In this document: positions 25,642 through 34,120 of the stretch, in pieces
How positions within the stretch are numbered: position 1 is the stretch's first letter
Layout: every line of letters begins with the position of its first letter
Made by a program: the position numbers and the translations under genes
The notes under the pieces: generated by a model
Database searches by the model: none
The model's input: only the letters and a program-made list of their open reading frames with translations
Told to the model about the DNA's origin: nothing
NCBI RefSeq assembly: GCF_009905215.1
Contig: NZ_CP047593.1
Coordinates: 3,414,900 to 3,478,899 of the forward strand
Length of the DNA stretch: 64,000 nucleotides
DNA from: Tichowtungia aerotolerans
GTDB taxonomy: Bacteria > Verrucomicrobiota > Kiritimatiellia > Kiritimatiellales > Tichowtungiaceae
Direction of reading: 5' to 3'

Positions 25642-26580
25642 CTAACCCAAGCCCCACGTCTTTGAAAGAAAACTCGCCTGATCGACCAGAATATCGATGT
25701 AAACAACCTCCATCTCTACGGACTCTTCGTCCTGTCTGCGAATCCATTCAGACATCCATCCAAAACGAATCGTTGCCATCAATCCGGTCAGTTCGTTCCA
25801 TGATTGATGATCGCCAAATCCGGACTCTTTCAACCGACCAACCAACCGAACCGCAGGCTCTCTGATCAGGTTGTCCGGATCATCAAAACCGATGCACCCG
25901 AGCAGCAGCGCCACATCGTACAGTTCCGGTTTGATCCCGCAAAACTCCCAGTCGATCACTGACCGAATATGACCTTCCCCCCACACGATGTTCAACGGGT
26001 GAAAATCCCCGTGACAAAAAGCCGTCGGCAACGAATCATGCACAGAAAAGAATCCATTCCGAAGCCTGCCGAATACTGGAGACAGAGCTTCCGCAAGCTT
26101 AGGGTACCTGCTGCCCCATGCTTTCATTCTCTTTGCCGTATAATCAGGCATGGAAAAGAACGACGCCGACTGCAATCCGGAACATTTCTGAAGCCGGATT
26201 AGAAATTCAGCCATTGCCTCAAGCCGCCACGGTTCATTAAGCCAGGTTTCGCGATCCAGCGGCATTCCCTCAACATAGGGCCGAACCATCCAGTTATGAT
26301 TTCCAAATGTTTGGAAAAACTGTTTTTCGACCGACCTGCACCAGGGATGAACAGAATGAATATGCTTCGACAGACAAGTGATATTTTCAGCAACCTGTTG
26401 TTTGCGGTCCAGGTTATCCGGCTCAATCTGCTCCAGAATCCAAAACTTTCCCTTTTCATCTCGAACCACGGTTCGCATTGCAGTCCGTTCCGGGCTTCCA
26501 GCAATTGCTAAATCCTGTTTCCTTTCAGCAAATCCAATCCCCCAGGCCTTCAGCAGTTCGGTATATGCCGAATCTGTCAT
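25642..26580 (-). CDS. APH/choline-kinase-family phosphotransferase
   Basis: A 312-residue protein kinase-like fold enzyme. Catalytic loop FCHGDFHPLNIVWG (Asp near 189) and metal-binding VIDWEFCGIKPE (Asp near 209) are intact, as in aminoglycoside phosphotransferases and the CotS/choline kinase group. Substrate is unknown; an antibiotic-resistance role should not be assumed. The start overlaps the patatin stop by 4 bp (ATGA), so the two are translated together. KQFFQTFGNHNW is encoded by a dispersed palindrome with a 6-nt centre at 26301-26316. Confidence 0.8.
   Translation of the reverse strand: MTDSAYTELLKAWGIGFAERKQDLAIAGSPERTAMRTVVRDEKGKFWILEQIEPDNLDRKQQVAENITCLSKHIHSVHPWCRSVEKQFFQTFGNHNWMVRPYVEGMPLDRETWLNEPWRLEAMAEFLIRLQKCSGLQSASFFSMPDYTAKRMKAWGSRYPKLAEALSPVFGRLRNGFFSVHDSLPTAFCHGDFHPLNIVWGEGHIRSVIDWEFCGIKPELYDVALLLGCIGFDDPDNLIREPAVRLVGRLKESGFGDHQSWNELTGLMATIRFGWMSEWIRRQDEESVEMEVVYIDILVDQASFLSKTWGLG
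26301..26316. repeat. Dispersed palindrome with a 6-nt centre, inside a gene
   Basis: TTCCAAATGTTTGGAA, a fully symmetric variant of the motif with one extra central base. On the coding (minus) strand it reads FFQTFGN in the phosphotransferase gene. Confidence 0.7.
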
Positions 26581-27416
26581 AGAAGCCTTCCTGCTTTGTC
26601 CTTTAATAGACCACGGATGGGCTCGGACTGTTCAAACACCAAGCCGGCTTTGTTGAATTCCAGAATGCGAATTCCGTGCAGGTCTGGTTTCAAATAGACG
26701 GCTGGAGGATCACGCCGAAGCTGTTCGGAAATCAACGCAGACTGCACAATATCGAAACTGCCGAGCATCGCATCAAAAAAATCCGGTCGTTTATTCGGCA
26801 TCTCCAAAGATCCGCTCACATCAACAGCAATAACTGCATCGCATTCCTGTTTTAGCAGATTATACGGCAGCGGATTTACCAGCCCGCCATCTACCAGCAC
26901 CTTTCCTTCGCGTTCCACAGGAGCAAAAAAGCCGGGAATCGCCATGCTGGCGCGCACTGCAGAAAGAAGATCTCCGGAAGAAAAAACCACTTCTTGTCCG
27001 GAGGTGTAATCGGTCGTCGAGACATGAAGTGGAATCTGCAATTCCTCAAAAGCGCTGCAGTCCATTGATTCTGACAGAAATCGGACAAACTTTTCTCCTT
27101 TAACCAGCGAACCGCGCTGAAAAGACGGATCAATCAGTCCAATCCATCTCAAGATGTCTTTTCGGGTAAACACATCTGAAACCTTTTCAACATTTCGCAG
27201 CAGCAACCGATCAACCAGATCACGGATTTCCAATCCCGTCAGGCCGGAAGCATACAGCGCCCCCATAATTGATCCGATGCTTGTCCCGGCAATTGCATGA
27301 GGGCGAATCCCAAGTTCATCGAGGGTTTCCAGCACATGGATATGCGCCAACCCGCGCGCGCCACCCCCGCCCAGCGCAAGCCCGATCTTTTTAGGTTTTC
27401 TGCGAAACAATCTCAT
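26577..27416 (-). CDS. Patatin-like phospholipase (RssA/YchK type)
   Basis: A 279-residue Ser/Asp-dyad lipid hydrolase. Visible: oxyanion loop GGGGARG (17-23), nucleophile elbow GTSIG (Ser46) and dyad Asp in VLVDGGLVNPLP (about 174). No signal peptide is seen, so it is cytoplasmic or membrane-associated. It belongs to the small single-domain bacterial patatins. It precedes and overlaps the phosphotransferase gene and follows the membrane protein gene by 5 bp, giving a four-gene leftward run with the KamA-like gene. Confidence 0.92.
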   Translation of the reverse strand: MRLFRRKPKKIGLALGGGGARGLAHIHVLETLDELGIRPHAIAGTSIGSIMGALYASGLTGLEIRDLVDRLLLRNVEKVSDVFTRKDILRWIGLIDPSFQRGSLVKGEKFVRFLSESMDCSAFEELQIPLHVSTTDYTSGQEVVFSSGDLLSAVRASMAIPGFFAPVEREGKVLVDGGLVNPLPYNLLKQECDAVIAVDVSGSLEMPNKRPDFFDAMLGSFDIVQSALISEQLRRDPPAVYLKPDLHGIRILEFNKAGLVFEQSEPIRGLLKDKAGRLL

Positions 27417-27421
27417 AAGGG

Positions 27422-28204
27422 TCAGGCCTTGGGTTCATCAATGAGTTTCTGCGGAGCAACAGAATCCAGGTTTAAGAAGAAAAGCGTTATTAAAACAGTT
27501 GAATATCCGCCAAGAATCGTTTTGACGAGTTCTGCCACGTTAAACACCCCCATATAACCCAACTCTCCGACATGCCACCAAGGCAACTGTTCAGCCATGG
27601 TAAATATAAAAATCGGTAAATTCAGCAAAAACACTGTCATGAAAACATACCACCATCTGTGCCGCACAAGCCTCCAACTATGGAAAAGTGCATCAATTCC
27701 CGATTTTTCTCTTAGAATCACAGCATACACTGAAAATAAAAGGGACACGCTGATCCATAAAAACGGCAGCATTAATGCAATTTCCAAAATGGTAAATAAT
27801 TTCACAGGAACGTCCAAAGCATCTTTGTTAAGCACAAGTAAAATAGCCGGCAGACCGACCAAACTCTGAATAATCGAAACAATCATTTTAACCCATGCCG
27901 CTTTAAGAAAGAACCGTCGGATTTTTCTAAAGCATTCAGTCCATTTTACATGATGTCCGGACACGCTCTCTATGGTAATGACCAGAACGGAGAGCATTCC
28001 AGCCAAAGACGCAAAAGAGCCCAGGAATTCCGCGAGCTTGAAGGGGGCGTCAAACGCTTTTATTAAAAGCACCTTCAGTGCCTGATCCAAACCGTTGCAT
28101 AAAAGAAGAATAACAGCCAAAGGAACAAAACAGTGGCAATAGATCCCCCATCCGTCTAAAAACAGGTCTCGAAGACGGTGCTTTTGATTACACAACGCTT
28201 GCAT
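27422..28204 (-). CDS. Polytopic membrane protein of unknown function
   Basis: A 260-residue protein with about six hydrophobic segments (for example CFVPLAVILLLCNGL, LAGMLSVLVITI, LMLPFLWISVSLLFSVYAVI, FMTVFLLNLPIFIF). The LFHSWRLVRHRWWYVFMTVF region resembles the second half of YciC/DUF975-type proteins, by general look only. The ATG at 28204 follows CAGGGGA; an upstream in-frame start at 28369 would overlap the KamA-like gene by 150 bp and is rejected. Genes on both sides are on the same strand with short gaps. Confidence 0.65.
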   Translation of the reverse strand: MQALCNQKHRLRDLFLDGWGIYCHCFVPLAVILLLCNGLDQALKVLLIKAFDAPFKLAEFLGSFASLAGMLSVLVITIESVSGHHVKWTECFRKIRRFFLKAAWVKMIVSIIQSLVGLPAILLVLNKDALDVPVKLFTILEIALMLPFLWISVSLLFSVYAVILREKSGIDALFHSWRLVRHRWWYVFMTVFLLNLPIFIFTMAEQLPWWHVGELGYMGVFNVAELVKTILGGYSTVLITLFFLNLDSVAPQKLIDEPKA

Positions 28205-28217
28205 CATTCCCCTGCTG

Positions 28218-29219
28218 TCATAAATTATCCGGATAAAGATATTCTTTTCCTTGATAATTTGTAAGGACGATCGAATCTTTTTTTCGCTGCAAAACAGTGC
28301 CTGGATGAAGAACAATTTTTCCACCGCCGCCGGGCGCATCAATACAGAAATTCGGCAGCGCGAGGCCACTCCCCCTTCCTTGCAGTTCCTGCATCAGATC
28401 GAGCCCCTTTTGAACCGGTGTGCGGAACGACGACGACCCAAGCACCGGATCGCACTGAAACAGATAGTACGGCTTCACCCGGTTTTCCAACAGTCCGTAA
28501 AACAGTTCTGTCAGCGTATCGGCGTCATCATTGATTCCTTTTAAAAGAACTGTCTGCGCGACCATAGGAACGCCTGCTTCTGCCAGCGTGTCAAGCGCCA
28601 GGCCAACCTCCTCCGTCAGCTCTGCCGGATGAATAAAATGCAGTTGAAGCCAAATCCGATGTTCCGTCAGGAGACCGGCCAGTTTCGGAGTAATGCGTTC
28701 CGGCATCACCGCCGGGACCTTGGATCCAAGCCGAACAGTCCGAATATGGCTGATTTTCCGAACCTTGGAAAAAACAGCGTCGAGTTCGGCATCAGGAAGC
28801 GTCAGCGGATCGCCGCCGGAAATCAGCACATCGCGCACGCCTTTCAGGTTTTCCAAGGTTTGGAAAACGTTATCTGAGAGTTTCCACTCATTGGATAAAA
28901 CATCGTCATGATCCTCTGAATTCTCAAAGGTCTGGAACCCCGGACCAACCAATCGACCGCGCGTGCAATACTGGCAATAGACCGCACATTTGAGCGTTGC
29001 AAGCAGAAGAACTTTATCCGGATATGTATGTATGAGCCCGGGGCACACTCTATGCTTTTCTTCTCCTAAAGGATCTGCCAGCTCGCCGGACAAAGGGGCT
29101 CGGTCGTTGATCGGCAGCACTGTTCGACAAAGCGGATGGTCGTTTCCAAGGGTTTCCAGAAGGTGTTTATAGTACGAAGTCAGCTTACAATTTTGAAACA
29201 GATGAGACATAAAGGACAC
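28218..29219 (-). CDS. KamA-family radical SAM aminomutase (EpmB-like)
   Basis: A 333-residue radical SAM, PLP-dependent enzyme. The CxxxCxxC motif is C78, C82, C85 (CAVYCQYC), followed by SGGDPLTLPD. The PLP lysine is Lys301 (APGGGGKIVL). Length and lack of the C-terminal extension fit EpmB, which makes beta-lysine for EF-P, better than the roughly 415-residue clostridial lysine 2,3-aminomutase; neither efp nor epmA is in the window. Three palindrome-like sequences lie inside the gene, encoding GFQTFE (95-99), FQTLE (119-123) and FSKVRK (150-155). Confidence 0.85.
   Translation of the reverse strand: MSFMSHLFQNCKLTSYYKHLLETLGNDHPLCRTVLPINDRAPLSGELADPLGEEKHRVCPGLIHTYPDKVLLLATLKCAVYCQYCTRGRLVGPGFQTFENSEDHDDVLSNEWKLSDNVFQTLENLKGVRDVLISGGDPLTLPDAELDAVFSKVRKISHIRTVRLGSKVPAVMPERITPKLAGLLTEHRIWLQLHFIHPAELTEEVGLALDTLAEAGVPMVAQTVLLKGINDDADTLTELFYGLLENRVKPYYLFQCDPVLGSSSFRTPVQKGLDLMQELQGRGSGLALPNFCIDAPGGGGKIVLHPGTVLQRKKDSIVLTNYQGKEYLYPDNL
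28756..28770. repeat. Dispersed palindrome, one mismatch, inside a gene
   Basis: TTCCGAACCTTGGAA within the KamA-like gene (encodes FSKVRK). A further degenerate copy lies at 28922-28936, where the coding strand reads FQTFE. Confidence 0.6.
28851..28865. repeat. Dispersed palindrome, exact, inside a gene
   Basis: TTCCAAGGTTTGGAA; the coding strand TTCCAAACCTTGGAA reads FQTLE in the KamA-like gene. Confidence 0.85.
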
Positions 29220-29229
29220 AATATTTAAT

Positions 29230-29259
29230 TTGCAGGGTCACTTCCATTCAAATTATGAT
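29230..29259 (+). promoter_or_regulatory. Candidate promoter for glgP
   Basis: TTGCAG (29230-29235), an 18-bp spacer and TATGAT (29254-29259) lie 35 bp before the ATG at 29295, followed by RBS AAAGGAGAG. Confidence 0.45.
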
Positions 29260-29294
29260 CTCAGTCATCCTCAACAGGGCAAAGGAGAGTTGAA

Positions 29295-31760
29295 ATGTAT
29301 TTTAGCAAAGATAATGCCGTTACCGCCGAGATGATTGCAGAGCGCGCGCTCTTCCACCTGAAATACAGCCGCGGAAAGACACTGCAGGTGGCGACCGATT
29401 TTGACAAATTCTGGAGCTTTGCGCATGTGGTGCGTGACCTGGTGATCGATGGGTTTACTGCGACTCAGGAAGAATATCTGCAGAAGGATGTGAAGCGGGT
29501 TTATTACCTGTCAATGGAATTTCTGATTGGCAAGCTGCTGGAACGAAACGTTCTGGCTCTGGATATTCTAAAACCCTCCATAGAGGCGCTGAAGAAGCTT
29601 GATATTGATCTGAGCACGGTCATTCAGATGGATATCGAAGCCGGACTCGGGAACGGAGGTCTGGGCCGACTTGCCGCCTGCTTCCTCGACTCAATGGCAT
29701 CAATGGAACTTCCTGCCTATGGATACGGTCTGCGGTATGAGCACGGAATTTTTCGGCAGGAGTTCGAAGACGGCTGGCAGCAGGAACGTCCGGATAACTG
29801 GCTGGAACTCGGCTATCCCTGGGAAATGGTTCGCCCGGAGTATACGATGCCCGTTTTTGTTTACGGACGAGTCGAAAACATTTCTGATACCCGTCGCGGC
29901 AAGCAGCCGGTCTGGACAGACTGGCAGATGTTCAAAGCGGTCCCTTACGATATTCCAATGATTGGATTCCAGACCAACACCGTCAATATGCTTCGCCTGT
30001 GGAGCGCCCGGGCGGATGAAGGGTTCCGTCTCGATGTGTTTAATCAGGGAGATTACGTCCGCGCGGTTGAAGAAAAAAACTGGGCGGAAAATGTGACGAA
30101 AGTCCTCTACCCATCCGACAACACACACGCCGGACAGGAACTGCGTCTGATCCAGGAATACTTCCTTGTCAGCTGTTCTGTTCGCGACATTGTTCGTCGC
30201 CATGAAAAGAAACATTCAGATCTCCGCGATTTTGCAGAAAAAAATGCGGTACAGATGAATGATACCCACCCGGCACTCGCAGTGGCTGAGTTGATGAGGA
30301 TTTTCTGTGACGAGTACGAAATGCCTTGGGATAATGCATGGGAAATCACAACAAAGACCTGTGCTTACACCAACCATACCCTGCTCCCGGAAGCCCTGGA
30401 AACCTGGCCAGTGGAACTGATCAATCGTGTGCTGCCGCGCCACCTGCAGATTATTTACGAAATCAATCATCGCTTTCTGCAACGGGTGGAAATGGCCCAT
30501 CCCGGAAACAGCGAACTGATCCAGAAAGTTTCTTTGATTGAAGAAAACGGTCACCGTTCCGTACGAATGGCGAATCTGGCGGTCGTTGGAAGTCATGCGG
30601 TTAACGGAGTGGCCGGGCTTCATTCCAAGCTCCTGCGCGAACGCGTAATGCCGGAGATGAGCGAACTGTATCCGAACAAATTCATCAATGTCACCAACGG
30701 GATTACCCATCGCCGCTGGCTGCTCAAATGCAATCCGGAACTGTCTGCACTGATCACGGACAAGATCGGCAGCGGCTGGATTCACAACCTGAAAGAGCTG
30801 ACCAAGCTCGAACCTCTTGCCACAGACAAAGCGTTCCAGAAAGAATTCATGGCCATCAAACGGCGCAACAAAGAAGCGCTTGGAAAGATGATCGAAAACG
30901 ATCTGCACATTCCGATCCATCCGGATTCTCTGTTCGATGTTCAGGTCAAGCGGCTGCACATGTATAAACGCCAGCTGCTCAGCACGATGTATCTGATTAC
31001 GCTTTACCAGCGTATCAAGGCTAATCCGAAAATGGACATTCTTCCGCGCACGTTTGTCTTTGCCGCCAAGGCTGCGCCGGGCTATCACCTTGCAAAACGC
31101 CTGATTAAACTGATCAACAGCGTTGCTGTTGTAGTCAATCATGATCCGGACGTTGCAGGGCGCCTCAAGGTGGTGTTCCTGCCGGACTACAACGTATCAC
31201 TTGCTGAAAAAATTATTCCTGCAGCCGATCTGTCCGAACAGATTTCGACCGCAGGAAAAGAAGCATCCGGTACCGGCAATATGAAGCTCTCTCTGAATGG
31301 CGCTTTGACCATCGGAACCTGGGACGGTGCCAACATTGAAATCGCCCAGCATGTCGGAGAAGAAAACATCTTCATCTTCGGTCATCGCGAAGAGGAACTG
31401 CATGCTCTGGCTCAGAACAGCTACAATCCTTGGACCTACTACGACAACGATCAGGAACTGCAGCATGTCCTCGAAGCGATTCGCGTCAACTCATTTGATC
31501 CCAGCCAGCCAGCGCTGTTTATGGATCTGTTCGACGATTTGACCCGGCACGGCGATCCGTTCTTCTATATGGCGGACTACCGCCTTTATCTCGACGCGCA
31601 GGAAAAAGTGGAAGCCCTCTTCCGACAGCCGGAAGCCTGGGCGGAAAAATCGATTCTTAACGTCGCACGTATGGGCTGGTTCTCATCCGACCGCACCATC
31701 AACGAATACGCCGAAAAAATCTGGGGCATCAAACCAATCAGCATTCCCGACACAGAATGA
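29295..31760 (+). CDS. glgP: Glycogen/maltodextrin phosphorylase
   Basis: Cleaves alpha-1,4-glucan with phosphate to glucose 1-phosphate in the cytoplasm. The 821-residue protein has the usual family length. The PLP-lysine motif KEASGTGNMKLSLNGALTIG is intact near residue 660, and GLGNGGLGRLAACFLDSMA is present in the N-terminal half. YFSK at the N-terminus and WTYYDNDQ near the C-terminus are ordinary for GT35. It is transcribed alone, with divergent kamA-like upstream and a palindrome pair downstream. In this fermentative setting it would mobilise stored glycogen. Confidence 0.97.
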   Translation: MYFSKDNAVTAEMIAERALFHLKYSRGKTLQVATDFDKFWSFAHVVRDLVIDGFTATQEEYLQKDVKRVYYLSMEFLIGKLLERNVLALDILKPSIEALKKLDIDLSTVIQMDIEAGLGNGGLGRLAACFLDSMASMELPAYGYGLRYEHGIFRQEFEDGWQQERPDNWLELGYPWEMVRPEYTMPVFVYGRVENISDTRRGKQPVWTDWQMFKAVPYDIPMIGFQTNTVNMLRLWSARADEGFRLDVFNQGDYVRAVEEKNWAENVTKVLYPSDNTHAGQELRLIQEYFLVSCSVRDIVRRHEKKHSDLRDFAEKNAVQMNDTHPALAVAELMRIFCDEYEMPWDNAWEITTKTCAYTNHTLLPEALETWPVELINRVLPRHLQIIYEINHRFLQRVEMAHPGNSELIQKVSLIEENGHRSVRMANLAVVGSHAVNGVAGLHSKLLRERVMPEMSELYPNKFINVTNGITHRRWLLKCNPELSALITDKIGSGWIHNLKELTKLEPLATDKAFQKEFMAIKRRNKEALGKMIENDLHIPIHPDSLFDVQVKRLHMYKRQLLSTMYLITLYQRIKANPKMDILPRTFVFAAKAAPGYHLAKRLIKLINSVAVVVNHDPDVAGRLKVVFLPDYNVSLAEKIIPAADLSEQISTAGKEASGTGNMKLSLNGALTIGTWDGANIEIAQHVGEENIFIFGHREEELHALAQNSYNPWTYYDNDQELQHVLEAIRVNSFDPSQPALFMDLFDDLTRHGDPFFYMADYRLYLDAQEKVEALFRQPEAWAEKSILNVARMGWFSSDRTINEYAEKIWGIKPISIPDTE

Positions 31761-32093
31761 TCCCAACATTCCAGACATTGGAAAATGAGGCTGTGTGCCG
31801 CTTCCTTTTTCCAATGTCTGGAAAACAATAAAGGTTTCGCTTCCTTTCTTCATCGATGCGGTTGCTGTCCGCTCGTCATTCAATTACCGGATATTTTTAC
31901 GTGTTTTAAAATTCAAAAACGACGTTGTTTCCCTTTAAAAACAGCTTTTCATACGCGCCCGGACCTCTGCACAGCAAACGATTCATCTTTTTGCAAAAAA
32001 AACCACTTTACAGCTCATAAAAAGCGAGTAAGGTTCGCCGCCCTTCCACAGAAACAGATCTCGGGGGAGATCATCGCTCAACGGGGGCAAGAA
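31761..32093. other. 333-bp intergenic stretch with a palindrome pair
   Basis: After glgP comes the palindrome pair (31769-31823). The remaining 270 bp contain an open frame continuous with the hydrolase gene (from 31785), but its residues look random and the hydrolase has a good start with RBS at 32094. I see no small RNA or other gene. Confidence 0.5.
31769..31823. repeat. Pair of exact palindromes 40 bp apart
   Basis: TTCCAGACATTGGAA (31769-31783) and its reverse complement TTCCAATGTCTGGAA (31809-31823). With flanking bases, 31769-31785 and 31807-31823 form a perfect 17-bp stem with a 21-nt loop 8 bp after the glgP stop. There is no T-run after it. Confidence 0.9.
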
Positions 32094-32591
32094 ATGAAAT
32101 ATGTCATGATTAGCGCAATGACTTTATGCTGCACATTTCATCCTGTGCAGTCTGCCGGACTAAGCAGCTATGATCGCCAGATTGTTGCGTCCTGCATGGT
32201 GCTCGAAGCAGGATGCGACGGTGCTGAAGGAATGCAGGCTGTACTCAACGTTATTATAAACCGCGCAGAGGGCTACCTGCATCGCATGGTTCCGGAAACG
32301 GTAAAACGCGGATCTTTTTCCTGCATGTCTTCCATCTGGAACTCTCCTTTTCCCAACTATTCCTCATTGCTGTGCCAAGCACAAAATCAACCTGCGGCCT
32401 ACTCGATTGCACTGCGTCTGATTGAGACCATGGAGAACGGTCAGCTCTGGGACAACACCTACGGAGCCACCCATTACCACACGACGGATATCCGCCCTTA
32501 CTGGGTTTCGGACATGCACTATCTGACCACTGTCGGCAGTCATTATTTTTACACACACAACATCCCCCGACAAGTCAGTCAAAATTTTTAG
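32094..32591 (+). CDS. Exported SleB-like cell wall hydrolase
   Basis: A 165-residue protein with an N-terminal signal (MKYVMISAMTLCCTFHPVQS). The Hydrolase_2/SleB fold is suggested by CMVLEAGCDGAEGMQAVLNV with a candidate catalytic Glu38, IINRAEGYL, and C-terminal GATHYHTTDIRPYW. SleB-type enzymes are lytic transglycosylases that act on peptidoglycan; outside spore formers they serve wall remodelling. Start 32094 follows GGGGGCAAG. It lies 74 bp before rnfA and is probably a separate unit. Confidence 0.75.
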   Translation: MKYVMISAMTLCCTFHPVQSAGLSSYDRQIVASCMVLEAGCDGAEGMQAVLNVIINRAEGYLHRMVPETVKRGSFSCMSSIWNSPFPNYSSLLCQAQNQPAAYSIALRLIETMENGQLWDNTYGATHYHTTDIRPYWVSDMHYLTTVGSHYFYTHNIPRQVSQNF

Positions 32592-32601
32592 ACCAGAAGA
32601 G

Positions 32602-32630
32602 TTGAGCCGAACAGAAGCTTTCTGTAAAGT
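32602..32630 (+). promoter_or_regulatory. Candidate promoter for the rnf operon
   Basis: TTGAGC (32602-32607), a 17-bp spacer and TAAAGT (32625-32630) lie 36 bp before the rnfA start. Moderate match, untested. Confidence 0.35.
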
Positions 32631-32665
32631 ATTCCGTCTTTTTTGGCAAAGAAGGGAAATGCTTT

Positions 32666-33268
32666 ATGGCAGACAACATTCTGGCAATCACGATCGGAGC
32701 AATTCTGGTCAACAACTTTGTACTCTCCAAATTCCTTGGAATCTGTCCCTTTTTAGGGGTTTCTAAAAAACTTGAAACAGCTCTCGGAATGTCCGGTGCG
32801 GTCATTTTTGTGATGACGCTGGCCTCACTGGTTACCTCAACGATCTATAAATATGTTTTATCCCGGGATCTGGTGATCGGCGACACGACCATCAACCTCA
32901 GCTTCCTCAAAATCCTTGTTTTCATCGTGGTGATCGCCTCGCTTGTACAGCTGGTGGAAATTATTCTCCAGAAAATCAGTCCACCGCTCTATCAGGCACT
33001 CGGTATTTTCCTGCCGCTGATCACAACCAACTGCGCTGTACTGGGAGCAGCAGAACTGAATGTGCAGGCAGGCCGCGGAGTGATTGAATCCACCGTGTTC
33101 GGCTTCTGCTCTGCGCTTGGGTTTTCACTGGCACTGGTTCTGTTTGCCAGTCTCCGTGAAAAACTCGACCTCGCCAAGGTTCCGGTTCCTCTGCAGGGAA
33201 CGGCCATCGGCCTGATTACTGCCGGAATTCTTGCCATGGTTTTCATGGGTTTTTCCGGCCTCGTTTAA
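32666..33268 (+). CDS. rnfA: Rnf complex subunit RnfA
   Basis: A 200-residue integral membrane protein with six helices. The conserved N-terminal segment [20 protein letters not shown] contains the Cys that co-binds a membrane [2Fe-2S] centre with RnfE. It is part of the ion-pumping ferredoxin:NAD+ oxidoreductase. [20 protein letters not shown] is the RnfA/E family signature. It begins the rnfABCDGE operon, with RnfB 18 bp downstream. Confidence 0.97.
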   Translation: MADNILAITIGAILVNNFVLSKFLGICPFLGVSKKLETALGMSGAVIFVMTLASLVTSTIYKYVLSRDLVIGDTTINLSFLKILVFIVVIASLVQLVEIILQKISPPLYQALGIFLPLITTNCAVLGAAELNVQAGRGVIESTVFGFCSALGFSLALVLFASLREKLDLAKVPVPLQGTAIGLITAGILAMVFMGFSGLV

Positions 33269-33286
33269 TTTCAACCAGAGACTGCT

Positions 33287-34120
33287 ATGACTATTATTTT
33301 TGCTGCATTAATCTTTGCTGTCGTGCTCGGAGCGCTGCTTGCCGTCATCATCGGCATTGCCGCTAAAGTGTTTGCTGTTGAGACTGATCCACGCATCGAA
33401 ACCGTCACGGACATGCTGCCTGGCGCCAACTGCGGCGGATGCGGATTCGCCGGCTGCGCCGATTTCGCCAAAGCCATTGTCGAAAACGGGAACTCTCCGA
33501 CGCAGTGCCCGGTGGCATCTGCGGAAGACGCAACACGAATCGCTGAATACCTCGGCATCAAAGCCGAAGAAAAAGAAAAAGTGGTTGCCGTGGTCAAGTG
33601 CAGCGGAAGCATCGGCGTCACAGTCCGCTCTCCTTATAACGGAGTCGGCGACTGCCGTTCGGCGGTAGTGGTTGCCGGTGGAGCCAAAGGTTGCGATTAC
33701 GGATGTATCGGCTTTGCCAGCTGCGCCCGAGCCTGTCCGTTTGACGCCATTGAAATGCGTGACGGCCTCGCCGTGGTTCATCCTGACCTCTGCGTCGGCT
33801 GCGGCAAATGCGTCGACACCTGCCCGAAAAACCTGATTGAGCTCGTTCCCGCTTCGGTTGATGTGCATATCTACTGCAACTCGCCCGAAAAAGGCGCACT
33901 CAAGCGCAAGGTCTGCCAGACCGCCTGCATCGGTTGCCGCAAATGCGCAAAAGCCGCCGACAGCGAAGATCAGATCAACATCAAAGGCTTCCTGCTCGAA
34001 GTCAACTACGACAACCCGCCGCTGCCCGATCTCGTCGAAAAAACCGGCTGTCCCACCACGGCGCTTCGCCTCGCCTCCAAACACGCCGCCGGCGGCTACG
34101 AAAAAGGAGTTTCCAAATGA
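33287..34120 (+). CDS. rnfB: Rnf complex subunit RnfB (Fe-S protein)
   Basis: A 277-residue protein that accepts electrons from ferredoxin. It has an N-terminal transmembrane helix (1-25), then the four-Cys motif LPGANCGGCGFAGCADFA with a fourth Cys downstream for a [4Fe-4S] cluster, then two ferredoxin-type motifs, CIGFASCARACPFDAIEM (with an upstream CDYGC) and CVGCGKCVDTCPKNLIEL. A further C-rich region (CQTACIGCRKCAKAA) implies additional [4Fe-4S] clusters, as in anaerobe-type RnfB. Its stop overlaps the rnfC start (ATGA). Confidence 0.97.
   Translation: MTIIFAALIFAVVLGALLAVIIGIAAKVFAVETDPRIETVTDMLPGANCGGCGFAGCADFAKAIVENGNSPTQCPVASAEDATRIAEYLGIKAEEKEKVVAVVKCSGSIGVTVRSPYNGVGDCRSAVVVAGGAKGCDYGCIGFASCARACPFDAIEMRDGLAVVHPDLCVGCGKCVDTCPKNLIELVPASVDVHIYCNSPEKGALKRKVCQTACIGCRKCAKAADSEDQINIKGFLLEVNYDNPPLPDLVEKTGCPTTALRLASKHAAGGYEKGVSK

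Noticed and set aside
25642-26580. Aminoglycoside resistance gene
   Set aside because: Catalytic motifs are those of the broad APH/choline kinase superfamily; context with patatin gives no support for resistance.
31769-31823. The palindrome pair as a normal intrinsic terminator of glgP
   Set aside because: The 17-bp stem is strong but no T-run follows, and the same motif occurs in divergent promoter regions and inside genes.
33308-34084. A 258-codon minus-strand frame opposite rnfB
   Set aside because: rnfB carries intact Fe-S motifs; the antisense product is a shadow.
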